From positions 1,930,001 through 1,994,000 of the forward strand of contig NZ_CP014264.1 of NCBI RefSeq assembly GCF_001553685.1: 64,000 nt of DNA, in the 5' to 3' direction. The translations under genes and the position numbers were made by a program. Below are positions 55,079-64,000 of the stretch, piece by piece; the first letter of the stretch is position 1, and the number at the start of each line of letters is the position of its first letter. The stretch is from Streptococcus sp. oral taxon 431 (GTDB lineage: Bacteria; Bacillota; Bacilli; Lactobacillales; Streptococcaceae). The notes under the pieces were generated by a model. That model was not told the DNA's origin and made no database searches. It worked only from the letters and a program-made list of their open reading frames with translations.

Positions 55079-56943
55079 TAAAATACTCCTTTGCTCTTAG
55101 AAAATGATAGAAACTCTGTCTCTGTTTCTACAGCCCTCAAAGCTTCTTTTAGAGAAGGCTCTCCTGCAATTCGAAAAATGTCGTCATACAATTCCAGCAA
55201 TTCACTCTCCATTTTGCTTTCAATTTCTGAGGGAATGGCGACTAGAAAGATAAATTCAATCCAATCATCTCCTTTTTGATAAGGCTCTTCTAGCTTTCCA
55301 AACATTAAAATAGTCTTTGCATAACCCTGGTTAATTGTATGGGGGAAGGCAATTCCTCCACCAAAAATGGTTGATTGTTTTTTCTCCCTATCAATTATCC
55401 GATTTCTAAAACCTTCATCAATCATCTGAAGTTTCTCTAACTCTGCAACCATATTTAGCAAGTATTGCTGATAGGTTTTTTGGGGACTCAACCGAAGAAA
55501 ACGTAAGCTGACTGTTTCTAGATTTTTTTGATGAAAAGCATTGGCCCTCTGCCATTCTTCCCGCAGCCATTGATCATCAAAAAGATGATTAACTTGAATG
55601 ACTGGAGATTTAGAATCTTTATATTTTAGAGGAACTGTCGTAAAAATCGCGAAATAGTCCTGATTCAAATCCAGATTAAAATCCTCTTCAGAATACTGAG
55701 TAATGTCTACATCATTTCCAAGGATTCGTCTGAGTTGCTGAATAATCATCGCAGCAGTTCCTCTTCCTGTTGTGCAAACTACTGCTATCTGCTTGCGAGA
55801 ACCATTTACAACAGAGTTTTGCTTTCTTAAAATCATTTCAAAATACAAAGCCAGATATCCGATTTCAGATAATTCCAATTCAGAACCAAAAATTGCAGAC
55901 AGTTCTTCTCCAGCAATTTTCGCCATTTCAAAAGCAAAAGGATATTGAGTTTGAACCTCGCCATGGAATATATCATTAGCTTGCACATGGAAAATCAGTC
56001 GATTGATTAAGGGGCCTAGATGAGACTTGATTTCTTCAAATAATTCTTCATCATCAAAGTTAACCAACATTGTTTCTTTGACTTTCTTGACAATCCCTTG
56101 AAAAATGTTTGCAAGCTGTTCAGATTGATAAGACGGCTTGCTTAAAGTGTCAATAAAACGGATATTAAACGGAAAACACAAAAAGTCTATTTCAAACTGA
56201 CTGAGGGAAATCTTATAAGTCATCTCAATATGATAGATTAATTTTTCAACCAAAGGTGTCTCTGTTAAATCATTCCTATAGTAAGGAATAGGGCAACTCA
56301 ACACCCTAGATGCATAAATACGCTCCACCATAATTGAAATTGTCTTTCGAAGGAGTTCCTTTGTTTCTTTCGGGATTTTATACTCCTGGAGTAGCGTCTC
56401 CAGAAAAGAAGATGTTGCCTCGGTGAGTGTCTTTCCTTCAAAGTAAGGGGCCACTTGGTGAATATAGAGCAAGCGCAAATTCAGCTCGGACCCCAAGACC
56501 TCCAGCCCACGGTTGGGCTTTCCTGAAATAGTGATAGAGTAACTCTCTGCCAAAGATTTTACTTGTTTTAAATCCTTATTAAGGGTACTTCTACTAACAC
56601 CTGCCTCCTCAGCCAAGTCGTCAATAAGAAGAGGGGAGGTTGACTTAATTAAACGTTTTAGTAAATAGGCAATTCTTTTACTGGAAGAATTGAAGTCACT
56701 CTCCCGTTTTAAACTACCAGATAAAATCCTTTCCAACTCAGTATAGTCATACACCTCTAACATTAACTTATCATCTTGTGAGATAATCTGGATACTCGGA
56801 GCCAAAACATCATTTAATTGTTGGATACTCTTTTGCAAGGTTTGCATACTAATATCCAGCTCTGAGCGCATATCTACCAAGGAATAAGTTGGCTGTGAGA
56901 CCATTTTTTCTAAAATGTTATACCATCGATTTACTAAGGTCAA
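55078..56943 (-). CDS. gutR: PRD-domain transcriptional regulator of the sorbitol operon (GutR/MtlR type)
   Basis: 621 residues. Two N-terminal helix-turn-helix domains (1-60 and 85-140, AEEAGVSRSTLNKDLKQV), PRD1 and PRD2 (about 170-400), an EIIB-Gat-like domain with VVCTTGRGTAAMII (about 405-490) and a C-terminal EIIA-2 domain with FGGGIAFPHT (His phosphorylation site). The layout is that of phosphorylation-controlled activators such as MtlR; it should activate the gut promoter when sorbitol is present. Confidence 0.92.
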   Translation of the reverse strand: MTLVNRWYNILEKMVSQPTYSLVDMRSELDISMQTLQKSIQQLNDVLAPSIQIISQDDKLMLEVYDYTELERILSGSLKRESDFNSSSKRIAYLLKRLIKSTSPLLIDDLAEEAGVSRSTLNKDLKQVKSLAESYSITISGKPNRGLEVLGSELNLRLLYIHQVAPYFEGKTLTEATSSFLETLLQEYKIPKETKELLRKTISIMVERIYASRVLSCPIPYYRNDLTETPLVEKLIYHIEMTYKISLSQFEIDFLCFPFNIRFIDTLSKPSYQSEQLANIFQGIVKKVKETMLVNFDDEELFEEIKSHLGPLINRLIFHVQANDIFHGEVQTQYPFAFEMAKIAGEELSAIFGSELELSEIGYLALYFEMILRKQNSVVNGSRKQIAVVCTTGRGTAAMIIQQLRRILGNDVDITQYSEEDFNLDLNQDYFAIFTTVPLKYKDSKSPVIQVNHLFDDQWLREEWQRANAFHQKNLETVSLRFLRLSPQKTYQQYLLNMVAELEKLQMIDEGFRNRIIDREKKQSTIFGGGIAFPHTINQGYAKTILMFGKLEEPYQKGDDWIEFIFLVAIPSEIESKMESELLELYDDIFRIAGEPSLKEALRAVETETEFLSFSKSKGVF

Positions 56944-56966
56944 CTCTCTTCCTCACCTTCATTTTT

Positions 56967-57767
56967 TTAACCGCGAGTTTTCCCTCCAGCAATATTTGTA
57001 GTGACTCCAGTTATATAGCTAGAACGATCTGAAATATAGAATGCTACAAGATCAGCTACTTCCCGTAGTTTACCACTTCGTCCCAAAGGAGTTGTTGAAG
57101 TTGAAGCATAACCAGCTCGAATATCTTCTACCGTCTTTCCACGGGTATAAGCAAGAGCTTCCTCATAAGAAAGAGTTCGAAGCCCCGTAGCTTCCATAAT
57201 TCCTGGAGCAATTCCAACCACACGTACACCATGCTTACCCAGCTCTTTCGCCCATGAACGAGTGTAACTATAGACTGCTGCTTTTGTTGCAGCATAGGCA
57301 CTTTGTCCTTCAGAACCTTCCAAACCTGCTTCTGAAGCCATGTTCACAATTACACCTTTTCTATTTTTCACTAAAATACGTCCTACTGCCTGACTAACCA
57401 AATACAAACCTTTTTGATTAATCATTGTTACTTTTTCAAACGTTTCATCGTCTAACTCGTAAGGACCTTTAGGATTTTCTGCATCAATTAATAATCTGGG
57501 AACATTAATCCCTGCATTATTGACTACCGCATCAATATTGCCAAATCTTTCAACTATTTTGGCAACACCCTCTTCTACTTCAGAGCGAGAAGTTACATCA
57601 ACTTTTACAAATAATAGATTCGGGTGACGCAAATCGTTGTTGCTAAGATCAAAATTCGCTACATTGACTCCTAATTCCAGCAATTCTTCAACGATTGCCT
57701 TACCGATCCCAGATGACGCGCCAGTCACAAGAACTGTTTTGCCTTTTATGTTTAACCAATCATTCAT
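56967..57767 (-). CDS. srlD: Sorbitol-6-phosphate 2-dehydrogenase (SDR family)
   Basis: 266-residue short-chain dehydrogenase. NAD-binding TGASSGIGKA, NNAGIN, catalytic Ser/Tyr/Lys with YAATKAAVYSYTRSWAKE, and C-terminal TGVTTNIAGGKTRG. Oxidises sorbitol-6-P to fructose-6-P. First gene of the operon; the ATG at 57767 (MNDWLNIKG) follows GAGAGGTATC. Substrate is inferred from the operon. Confidence 0.9.
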   Translation of the reverse strand: MNDWLNIKGKTVLVTGASSGIGKAIVEELLELGVNVANFDLSNNDLRHPNLLFVKVDVTSRSEVEEGVAKIVERFGNIDAVVNNAGINVPRLLIDAENPKGPYELDDETFEKVTMINQKGLYLVSQAVGRILVKNRKGVIVNMASEAGLEGSEGQSAYAATKAAVYSYTRSWAKELGKHGVRVVGIAPGIMEATGLRTLSYEEALAYTRGKTVEDIRAGYASTSTTPLGRSGKLREVADLVAFYISDRSSYITGVTTNIAGGKTRG

Positions 57768-57799
57768 TTTGATACCTCTCAAATTTTATTTACAAGGCA

Positions 57800-57818
57800 A
57801 TTATACAGCGCTTTCATA
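57800..57818 (-). promoter_or_regulatory. gut operon promoter with cre-like site overlapping the -10
   Basis: Minus strand TATAAT at 57805-57800 with no good -35, as for activator-dependent promoters. ATGAAAGCGCTGTA (57817-57804) overlaps it and contains the AAAGCGCT half of a cre site. Confidence 0.6.
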
Positions 57819-57883
57819 AAAGAATTAAGACACTCTTTTTTACACTTTTAAAAAAAATAATAAACTAATTAAGAGGCTTGTAC

Positions 57884-57917
57884 TAAAAATCCACAAGAAA
57901 TGAACTTGTGGATCTTT
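57884..57917 (-). terminator. pgi terminator
   Basis: Minus strand ATCCACAAG / CTTGTGGAT stem followed by TTTTTAG. It separates pgi from the gut operon, so the operon is transcribed from its own promoter. Confidence 0.85.
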
Positions 57918-57950
57918 TTATATTCTAAATGAACTCAAAGCATATGAGAA

Positions 57951-59300
57951 TCAAAGGCGTGCATTCAACTCAGCACCCAGCTCTTCAAAGCCTGGTTTCC
58001 CAAGAAGAGCAAACATGTTTTTCTTATAAGCTTCAACTCCAGGCTGGTCAAATGGATTGATACCATTCAGGTAGCCAGAAAGAGCAATAGCCAACTCAAA
58101 GAAGTAAATAGTGTAGCCCAAAGTGAACTCATCTTGCTCAGGCAGTGTCACAAACATATTTGGAACTCCACCATCAGTGTGTGCTAACAGCACTCCATCT
58201 GTAGCTTTTTTATTGACAAAGTCAACATCTTTTCCTTGCAAGTAGCCAAGACCGTCCAAGTCTTCTGCCAATTCAGGAATCAGCACATTTTTGCGAGGTT
58301 TATCTACACGGATAACTGTTTCAAAGAGGATACGGGTACCTTCCTGGATAAATTGTCCCAGAGAGTGCAAGTCTGTTGAGAAGTTAGCTGAAGTTGGATA
58401 AATCCCTTTTTGGTCTTTCCCTTCTGACTCACCAGCCAGTTGCTTCCACCACTCAGAGAAGTATTGCAGAGATGGTTCATAGTTAGCTAGAACTTCTGTC
58501 AGATAACCTTTACGGTACAAGATATTGCGTACAACTGCATATTGATATGCTTCATTTTCAGCCAACTTATCAGAAGCATAAGCCTTGCGAGCAGCATTTG
58601 CTCCTTCCATTAACTTGCTGATATCAGCTCCTGCAGCTGCGATTGGCAAGAGCCCCACTGCTGTCAATACTGTAAAACGACCACCTACACTATCAGGCAC
58701 TACAAAAGTATCCCAGCCATTAGCATCTGCTTCAACCTTAACTGCACCTTTAGCGCGGTCTGTAGTTGCGTAGATACGTTGGTTAGCTTCTTCTTGACCG
58801 TACTTCTTAACCAAGAGTTCTTTGAAGACACGGAAAGCAATAGCCGGTTCAGTTGTTGTACCTGATTTAGAAATCACGTTTACTGAGAAATCTTTGTCTG
58901 ATACATAGTCTACCAAATCAGCCAAATAGCTTGAAGAGATAGAGTTTCCAGCATAGAGGATCTGAGGTGCCTTGCGTTCTTCCTTTCTTTGCAAGTTTAC
59001 AAATGAATTATTCAAGAAATCAATAGCTGCACGAGCTCCTAAATAGGAACCACCAATACCGATTACGATCAATACCTCACTATCAGATTGGATTTTAGCA
59101 GCAGCCTTTTGAATACGAGCAAATTCATCTTTGTCATATTCTTCAGGTAAGTTCAACCAGCCAGTCATTTCTGCCCCAGGACCTGTACCATTTCGCAGAG
59201 CAGAATCTGCTGCAGTCACTTGAGGCTGCATATAATCTAGTTCATGTGGTGCAACAAATTTATCTAATACTTTTGAATAATCAAATTTAATATGTGACAT
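57951..59300 (-). CDS. pgi: Glucose-6-phosphate isomerase
   Basis: 449 residues, full length for the streptococcal enzyme. PGI signatures [19 protein letters not shown] and [23 protein letters not shown]-type phosphate loop [13 protein letters not shown] and [13 protein letters not shown]. Interconverts glucose-6-P and fructose-6-P. I chose [10 protein letters not shown] at 59300 with GGAGGAAT upstream; 30 further open codons lack a ribosome site. A second, truncated copy lies beyond the gut genes. Confidence 0.96.
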   Translation of the reverse strand: MSHIKFDYSKVLDKFVAPHELDYMQPQVTAADSALRNGTGPGAEMTGWLNLPEEYDKDEFARIQKAAAKIQSDSEVLIVIGIGGSYLGARAAIDFLNNSFVNLQRKEERKAPQILYAGNSISSSYLADLVDYVSDKDFSVNVISKSGTTTEPAIAFRVFKELLVKKYGQEEANQRIYATTDRAKGAVKVEADANGWDTFVVPDSVGGRFTVLTAVGLLPIAAAGADISKLMEGANAARKAYASDKLAENEAYQYAVVRNILYRKGYLTEVLANYEPSLQYFSEWWKQLAGESEGKDQKGIYPTSANFSTDLHSLGQFIQEGTRILFETVIRVDKPRKNVLIPELAEDLDGLGYLQGKDVDFVNKKATDGVLLAHTDGGVPNMFVTLPEQDEFTLGYTIYFFELAIALSGYLNGINPFDQPGVEAYKKNMFALLGKPGFEELGAELNARL

Positions 59301-59447
59301 AATATTCCTCCAAAATTTCTTCTCTTCTATCATAACCCTTACCTTAGATTTTTTCAAGTTTTTATACTGAATTTTTCCAAATTTTATCATAATTTAAACA
59401 TTTGCGTAAAAAATGTTACAATATTAAAATTTGAACGAAATAAGACA

Positions 59448-59474
59448 AAAAAACGACTAGGTTTCCAGTCGTTA
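59448..59474 (-). terminator. Terminator of the glutamine amidotransferase gene
   Basis: Minus strand AACGACTGG / CCTAGTCGTT stem followed by TTTTTTTGTC. It overlaps the stop codon of the gene. Confidence 0.8.
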
Positions 59475-60161
59475 TAATTCATTCAATAAATACTCAAATA
59501 ATTCTAAGTTGCCATCTTCTTCATTGACCAAGAATTCTGGATGCCACTGGAGACCAATAATACGGTGTTCGTCGATAGATTCGATTGCTTCAACAGTTTG
59601 ATCACGTGGATCTACAGCCGTCACACGGAAATTGGGTGCCAAATCTTTAATGCTCTGACGATGCACTGAATTAACCTGACTTTCTTTACCAAATAATTTA
59701 GACACTACACTGCCATCCACTGTCTCAATAGAATGTGAAGTCCCAAAAGGCAGGCCTTGCCAATGACCTTCAATATCTTGATTGAGCGTTCCACCAAAGG
59801 CAACGTTGACAAGCTGAACACCACGGCAAATAGCTAAGATTGGTTTATTCTGACGCAAGGCTTCTTGTAGAAGAGCTAGCTCAAACTCGTCGCGAGTTAG
59901 GTTATAGTCGTCGCTATCAATTGTTTTTTCCTCACCATAAAACTGAGGATGGACATTTTGCCCTCCAGTCAAGATGAGCTTATCAATCATTTCTACATAG
60001 TCATGGACCACCGACTCATCACCAACCGGAATGACCAAAGGAAGTCCGCCAACCTGACGAATACTCTCAGCAAATTTACAAGAGACTGATGAATGAATAT
60101 TTTTTCCTTCTGCGTCCACAGGACATAGGTTTGCCGCTACTCCAACAACTGTTCTTGCCAT
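59472..60161 (-). CDS. Class-I glutamine amidotransferase-like (peptidase C26) protein
   Basis: 229 residues. Nucleophile elbow AICRGVQLVNVAFGG (Cys about 112) and C-terminal GLQWHPEF with the His/Glu of the triad; N-terminal VGVAANLCPVD. Resembles PuuD-type gamma-glutamyl hydrolases; substrate unknown. The start MARTVVGV at 60161 follows AAAGGAAA. Corresponds to SP_2072 in pneumococcus by recall. Confidence 0.88.
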   Translation of the reverse strand: MARTVVGVAANLCPVDAEGKNIHSSVSCKFAESIRQVGGLPLVIPVGDESVVHDYVEMIDKLILTGGQNVHPQFYGEEKTIDSDDYNLTRDEFELALLQEALRQNKPILAICRGVQLVNVAFGGTLNQDIEGHWQGLPFGTSHSIETVDGSVVSKLFGKESQVNSVHRQSIKDLAPNFRVTAVDPRDQTVEAIESIDEHRIIGLQWHPEFLVNEEDGNLELFEYLLNEL

Positions 60162-60264
60162 CACTGATTTCCTTTCCTTTTCTATTGATAATCTTATCTT
60201 ACCATCCTTGCCCAATCCTGTCTAATATATATTTTTTAAGTCCGTGATAAAATTTTTTTATCAG

Positions 60265-60296
60265 AAAAAGTTGCCCAAAATTAGGACAACTTTTTT
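60265..60296. terminator. Bidirectional terminator downstream of patB
   Basis: AAAAAGTTG(C)CC / GG(A)CAACTTTTTT hairpin with A and T runs on both sides, between the BOX and the amidotransferase gene. Confidence 0.75.
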
Positions 60297-60299
60297 GCT

Positions 60300-60453
60300 T
60301 ATACTCAATGAAAATCAAAGAGCAAACTAGGAAGCTAGCCGCAGGTTGCTCAAAACACAGTTTTGAGGTTGTGGATAGAACTGACGAAGTCAGTAACACA
60401 TATACGGCAAGGGGACGCTGACGTGGTTTGAAGAGATTTTCGAAGAGTATTAT
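60300..60453 (+). repeat. BOX element (A-B-C), about 154 bp
   Basis: ATACTCAATG...GAAGAGTAT, with TACGGCAAGGGGACGCTGAC close to the BOX-PCR primer. It ends at the patB stop codon and in fact reaches into its last bases. Confidence 0.9.
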
Positions 60454-62216
60454 TCAAAGACAAATTGATTGTGATAAAGTTCGGAGTAAAAGCCTCCAAG
60501 CTTGAGCAATTCGTGATGATTTCCTTGTTCGATAACCTCACCATCCTTAAGGACAATAATCTGATCTGCATTAAGAATAGTTTTCAAGCGATGGGCAATC
60601 ACAAAACTCGTTCTTCCTGCTACAATTGCCTCCATAGCATTTTGAATCTTGCTCTCTGTTACAGTATCCACGTTTGATGTTGCCTCATCCAAGATTAAGA
60701 CCTGGGGATCCGTCATTAAGGTTCGAGCGATGGAAATCAACTGCTTCTGACCGGTTGAGAAGACGCTCTGGTCATCATTAATCAGAGTATCGTACTTATC
60801 TGGTAGACTTTCGATATATTCATGGATATGCGTAGCCTTAGCAGCTGCTTCTACCATCTCCTGACTAGCATCTGGTACACCGAATCGAATATTGTCCCGA
60901 ATAGTTCCGCTGAACAAAACAGAATCCTGCAAGACAATTCCCACCTTACTTCGCAAACTGTCTAAATCAAACTCGCGAATATCTGTTCCATCAAAGCTGA
61001 TACTACCTGCATCCACATCATAAAAACGATTGATGAGGTTCATAATGGTTGTTTTCCCTGAACCTGTCGGACCAACTACCGCAATCATTTTCCCTTTTGG
61101 AGCTGAGATGCTGACATCTTTCAAAATAGGTTTTCCTGGCAGGTAGGAGAAGTCTACGTTACGAATCTCCACACCTTCTGTTAATTCGGTAAAGATTGGA
61201 GCATCTTGAGGACGAATTTCTTCCTCTGCATCAAACATTTCTTGGATACGGTCCGCTCCTGTAAAGGCCAGTTGCAAACTTCCCCAGCTCGCTGCCAATT
61301 GGATAATGGGCTGGTAATACTGTTGCGAAAACTGAGTAAACATGACAATCAAACCAAGTGCAGTTGCTGTCTCGATGTTCTTATCATTCAGTAAGACAGC
61401 TGAACCTACAAAAATAACGACTGCTGTATTGACCAAACTCATCCCGTTCATGACAGGGAATAGGATTCCTGAAAACATTCTTCCCTTGAAAGTGGCTTTT
61501 CGAACCCGTTCATTCTGCTCGACAAAACCAGCAATCACATCTTCTTGAATGCCTTGAACAATAACGGCTTTTTGTCCAGAGATACTCTCATCCATATAAG
61601 CATTGAGCTTCCCAACTTCTTTTTGTTGGAGATTTGTATATTTCCGCGCTAGCTTCAGGATAAAGAACAACATGATAACTGCTATCGGAGTACTGGCAAT
61701 TGTGATTAAAGCCAAGGTGACATTTTTTGCGAACATGACAATCAGCAAGCCAATATAAAGGGCAATATTGGTCATGACAGACACTAAACTTTCGTTGAAA
61801 GCTTGGAGAATATTATCCAAATCACTGGTAAAACGTGACAGGATATCCCCATCTTGATGGCGGTCAAAGAAGGAGACGGTCAAGCGAGAAAGCTTACCAA
61901 AAAGCCCCTTACGCATCTCATTCGTCGATTCGGCAATAATTCGGCTCATCAAGACCATATAGATGAGACTAGAAACTACTAAAACAATCAAAATATAGGC
62001 AAGATTGATTAGGAGTCCCAAGAGACTTTGCCAAACCATATCTGAATTTCCATTTTGATAGGCTATAACCAAATTGGCTAGTTCTGTGACTGTTTGACCT
62101 GCAAATACTGGAAAGAGGGCTTGTGCTACCGTTGCAATGATAATCATAGCAATAACAACGATAAAGGATATCTTGTAAACTTTAAAATAGTTCCAAAAAA
62201 ATTCAAATGTCTTCAT
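60450..62216 (-). CDS. patB: ABC multidrug exporter half-transporter PatB
   Basis: 588 residues: a six-helix exporter domain (about 1-310) and a nucleotide-binding domain with Walker A VGPTGSGKTTIM, an unusual signature FSTGQKQLISIARTL (in place of LSGGQ) and a complete Walker B VLILDEATSNVD with catalytic Glu. It pairs with PatA to export drugs, including fluoroquinolones in pneumococcus. The ATG at 62216 lies one base after the patA stop. Confidence 0.93.
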   Translation of the reverse strand: MKTFEFFWNYFKVYKISFIVVIAMIIIATVAQALFPVFAGQTVTELANLVIAYQNGNSDMVWQSLLGLLINLAYILIVLVVSSLIYMVLMSRIIAESTNEMRKGLFGKLSRLTVSFFDRHQDGDILSRFTSDLDNILQAFNESLVSVMTNIALYIGLLIVMFAKNVTLALITIASTPIAVIMLFFILKLARKYTNLQQKEVGKLNAYMDESISGQKAVIVQGIQEDVIAGFVEQNERVRKATFKGRMFSGILFPVMNGMSLVNTAVVIFVGSAVLLNDKNIETATALGLIVMFTQFSQQYYQPIIQLAASWGSLQLAFTGADRIQEMFDAEEEIRPQDAPIFTELTEGVEIRNVDFSYLPGKPILKDVSISAPKGKMIAVVGPTGSGKTTIMNLINRFYDVDAGSISFDGTDIREFDLDSLRSKVGIVLQDSVLFSGTIRDNIRFGVPDASQEMVEAAAKATHIHEYIESLPDKYDTLINDDQSVFSTGQKQLISIARTLMTDPQVLILDEATSNVDTVTESKIQNAMEAIVAGRTSFVIAHRLKTILNADQIIVLKDGEVIEQGNHHELLKLGGFYSELYHNQFVFE

Positions 62217-62217
62217 C

Positions 62218-63924
62218 CTACTCCTCCTTTCCTTTTTGCGTTTCATAAATTTCACGATAAACTGGGTTTGTTGCAACCAAGTCAGCATGTTTACCTTGAC
62301 CAATCAAGCGCCCTTGGTCAAGCACTAAAATTTTATCAGCATGCACAACAGAGCTAATCTTTTGTGCGATGATAATCGTAGTCGTCCCCTTCAAATCCTT
62401 GTTGAGGGCTTCTTGGACCAAACGTTCTGATTTGGCATCAAGGGCAGAGGTTGAATCATCAAATATCAAGATTTTAGGATTGCTGACAATCCCACGCGCA
62501 ATAGACATTCTTTGTTTTTGTCCACCAGAAAAGTTAGTCCCACGTTCCTCAACCGGACTTTCAAAGGCCAAGTCCATACGACTAATAAATTCACTGGCCT
62601 GGGCGATGCGAGCTGCGCGTTCCATTTCTGAAACTGTCGCATCTCCCTTACCTTGTCTGAGATTATCTGCGATGGTTCCACTAAAGAGAATGGCTCTTTG
62701 TAGGACTATAGAAACTGTCTTACGAAGCGTCCCTTCACTAACTGTCCGAATGTCCTTTCCACCAATCTTGATCGAACCTTGCTGAGGATCAAATAATCGT
62801 GGAATCAACTGAGCCAAGGTTGATTTCCCTGCACCAGTTGCTCCGACAACTCCAACCATTTCCCCAGCTGCGATATCGAAGGATACATCTTTTAGGATAG
62901 GTTCTTCATCATTTGGATAGGTAAAGGTCACATTTTCAAAACTGAGACTTCCTTCCAATTCTTCATCTTCCACATCATTGAAAGTCATAGCTGGTTCTGT
63001 ATCTAGGATTTCACGAATACGACGAAGGGAAATCATGGCACGAGTAACTGAGTTCCCCAAAAATCCAACCATGACGATGGTAAAGATAATCTGACTCAGG
63101 TAGTTTACAAAGGAAGCAATGGATCCAACAACTGATGGATCTGACTCTGCCATACCGGCTACAAGCCAGATTGAGAGAAAAACAGCCCCGTAAGAAATCA
63201 ACATCATTGCAGGTTGCATAACAGAAAAGGCATAACCGATATAAAGGTTTTCTCCCAACAATTCATCTGACACCTGCGTAAATTTATCAAACTGATCTTT
63301 TTCTCGGACAAAAGACTTAACCACGCGCACACCACGCAAATTTTCTTTAGCAATGGCATTGATACGCTCTAGTAAGGTCTGGAATTTTGCAAAGCGTGGT
63401 CCCACAACTCCCATCATAAAACCCATTATGGCAACAATCAGAACGACCATGAGAACTAGCACCCACCACAGAGAAGGTAGGGTGACAACTGCTAGAATAA
63501 AGGAACCGATAAACAAAAGTGGTAGTCGAAAGAGAATTTGAAAGGTCATCATGACTACGTTCTGAATCTGATTGATATCGTTGGTCATACGAACAACAAG
63601 GTTCCCTGCATTAAACTTCTCAATATTAGCGTATGAGAAAATTTGAATCTTACGAAAGGCATCTTCCCTTAGGTCTGACGAAACTCCTTGAGCAATGTAA
63701 GCTGCTAACACAACATTGATTCCACCTGCGACCAAACCAATCAAGGCAACAAGAATTAACCAAAAACCGATAGTATAAATAGCTTCATGATCACCTGTTA
63801 GCAGAGCCTCTAAAACCTCCTGCAAATAACGTGGTTGCAGGAGTGAACTAGTAACCATGAGACCTGTCATGATCAAGGACGCTAGCGCCTGCCATTTATA
63901 GGCTTTTATTTTCTGAAACAGCAT
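62218..63924 (-). CDS. patA: ABC multidrug exporter half-transporter PatA
   Basis: 568 residues: six membrane helices (about 15-300) and a nucleotide-binding domain with Walker A GATGAGKSTL, canonical signature FSGGQKQRMSIARG, but Walker B ILIFDDSTSALD with Asp instead of the catalytic Glu. That is the degenerate half expected of a heterodimeric exporter, so ATP hydrolysis relies on PatB. Start MLFQKIKAYKW at 63924, preceded by AGAAGGGGGAAAT. Confidence 0.93.
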   Translation of the reverse strand: MLFQKIKAYKWQALASLIMTGLMVTSSLLQPRYLQEVLEALLTGDHEAIYTIGFWLILVALIGLVAGGINVVLAAYIAQGVSSDLREDAFRKIQIFSYANIEKFNAGNLVVRMTNDINQIQNVVMMTFQILFRLPLLFIGSFILAVVTLPSLWWVLVLMVVLIVAIMGFMMGVVGPRFAKFQTLLERINAIAKENLRGVRVVKSFVREKDQFDKFTQVSDELLGENLYIGYAFSVMQPAMMLISYGAVFLSIWLVAGMAESDPSVVGSIASFVNYLSQIIFTIVMVGFLGNSVTRAMISLRRIREILDTEPAMTFNDVEDEELEGSLSFENVTFTYPNDEEPILKDVSFDIAAGEMVGVVGATGAGKSTLAQLIPRLFDPQQGSIKIGGKDIRTVSEGTLRKTVSIVLQRAILFSGTIADNLRQGKGDATVSEMERAARIAQASEFISRMDLAFESPVEERGTNFSGGQKQRMSIARGIVSNPKILIFDDSTSALDAKSERLVQEALNKDLKGTTTIIIAQKISSVVHADKILVLDQGRLIGQGKHADLVATNPVYREIYETQKGKEE

Positions 63925-63943
63925 ATTTCCCCCTTCTAAGATA

Positions 63944-63977
63944 GACAAAAGGGAACGACAACTCTGTCAGTCCCTTC
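63944..63977 (-). terminator. Transcriptional attenuator upstream of patA
   Basis: Minus strand AAGGGACTGACA / TTGTCGTTCCCTT hairpin followed by TTGTC, 25 bases before patA. Disruption of a terminator at this position is reported to raise patAB expression and fluoroquinolone resistance in pneumococcus (from memory). Confidence 0.7.
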
Positions 63978-64000
63978 TTATGCTTTCATGTTGATGCTAT

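Overview
The window is a low-GC Gram-positive chromosome segment from a mitis-group Streptococcus (S. pneumoniae / S. mitis / S. oralis neighbourhood). The evidence is the gene content and near-identity, by recall, to pneumococcal proteins (NanA, NanE, AmiA-F, EndA, SepM, YidC2, PatA/PatB), YSIRK-type signal peptides with LPXTG anchors, and five BOX repeats, which are typical of this group. No database search was possible; all family calls are from reading the sequence.

Layout. 1-13.1 kb, minus strand: a sialic-acid island. It holds two ABC sugar permeases (one cut by the window edge), their lipoprotein binding protein, nanE, two tandem full-length NanA-type surface sialidases (1084 and 1350 aa) and an acetyl esterase. 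Four genes here share a 14-bp inverted repeat (TGAAACTACTTTCA and variants) at fixed distances from their promoters, and five promoter or leader regions carry cre-like palindromes. I infer a sialic-acid regulon under an RpiR-type regulator (NanR-like, not in the window) and CcpA. 13.5-20 kb: the amiACDEF oligopeptide ABC operon. 20.2-21.7 kb: tRNA-Cys followed by an intact ISL3-family element with an 8-bp target duplication in the tRNA terminator. 21.7-48.2 kb: core genes, namely CorC/HlyC, endA, epuA, murA, a DUF1146 protein, sepM, coaD, rsmD, asnA, a BI-1 protein, trmH, acyP, yidC, pflA, lysA, purR, yhaM, rmuC, thiN, rpe, rsgA, rsmA, two poorly known genes, rnmV, tatD, a KimA-like K+ transporter, rpmH and an AlaT-like aminotransferase. 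48.2-64 kb: a promoter-bearing small ORF, gltX, an IS3-family element, a truncated pgi 3' remnant, a complete glucitol/sorbitol PTS operon, intact pgi, a class-I glutamine amidotransferase and the PatA/PatB heterodimeric ABC exporter.

How it fits together. NanA sialidases release sialic acid outside the cell, the esterase may remove acetyl groups from host glycans, the ABC system imports a released sugar, and NanE feeds ManNAc-6-P toward the amino-sugar pathway. The sorbitol operon imports sorbitol as its 6-phosphate and oxidises it to fructose-6-phosphate, the substrate of the adjacent Pgi. The broken pgi tail (51900-52375) on the far side of the operon indicates that pgi plus the gut genes arrived together by recombination at the pgi locus.

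The most interesting observations are the shared NanR-like operator set, the tandem sialidases with very different C-terminal repeat arrays, the pgi-gut-pgi' recombination scar, an IS3 element whose transposase start sits behind a terminator-like hairpin made from its own end, and a 113-bp perfectly identical inverted pair of BOX elements 35 kb apart.
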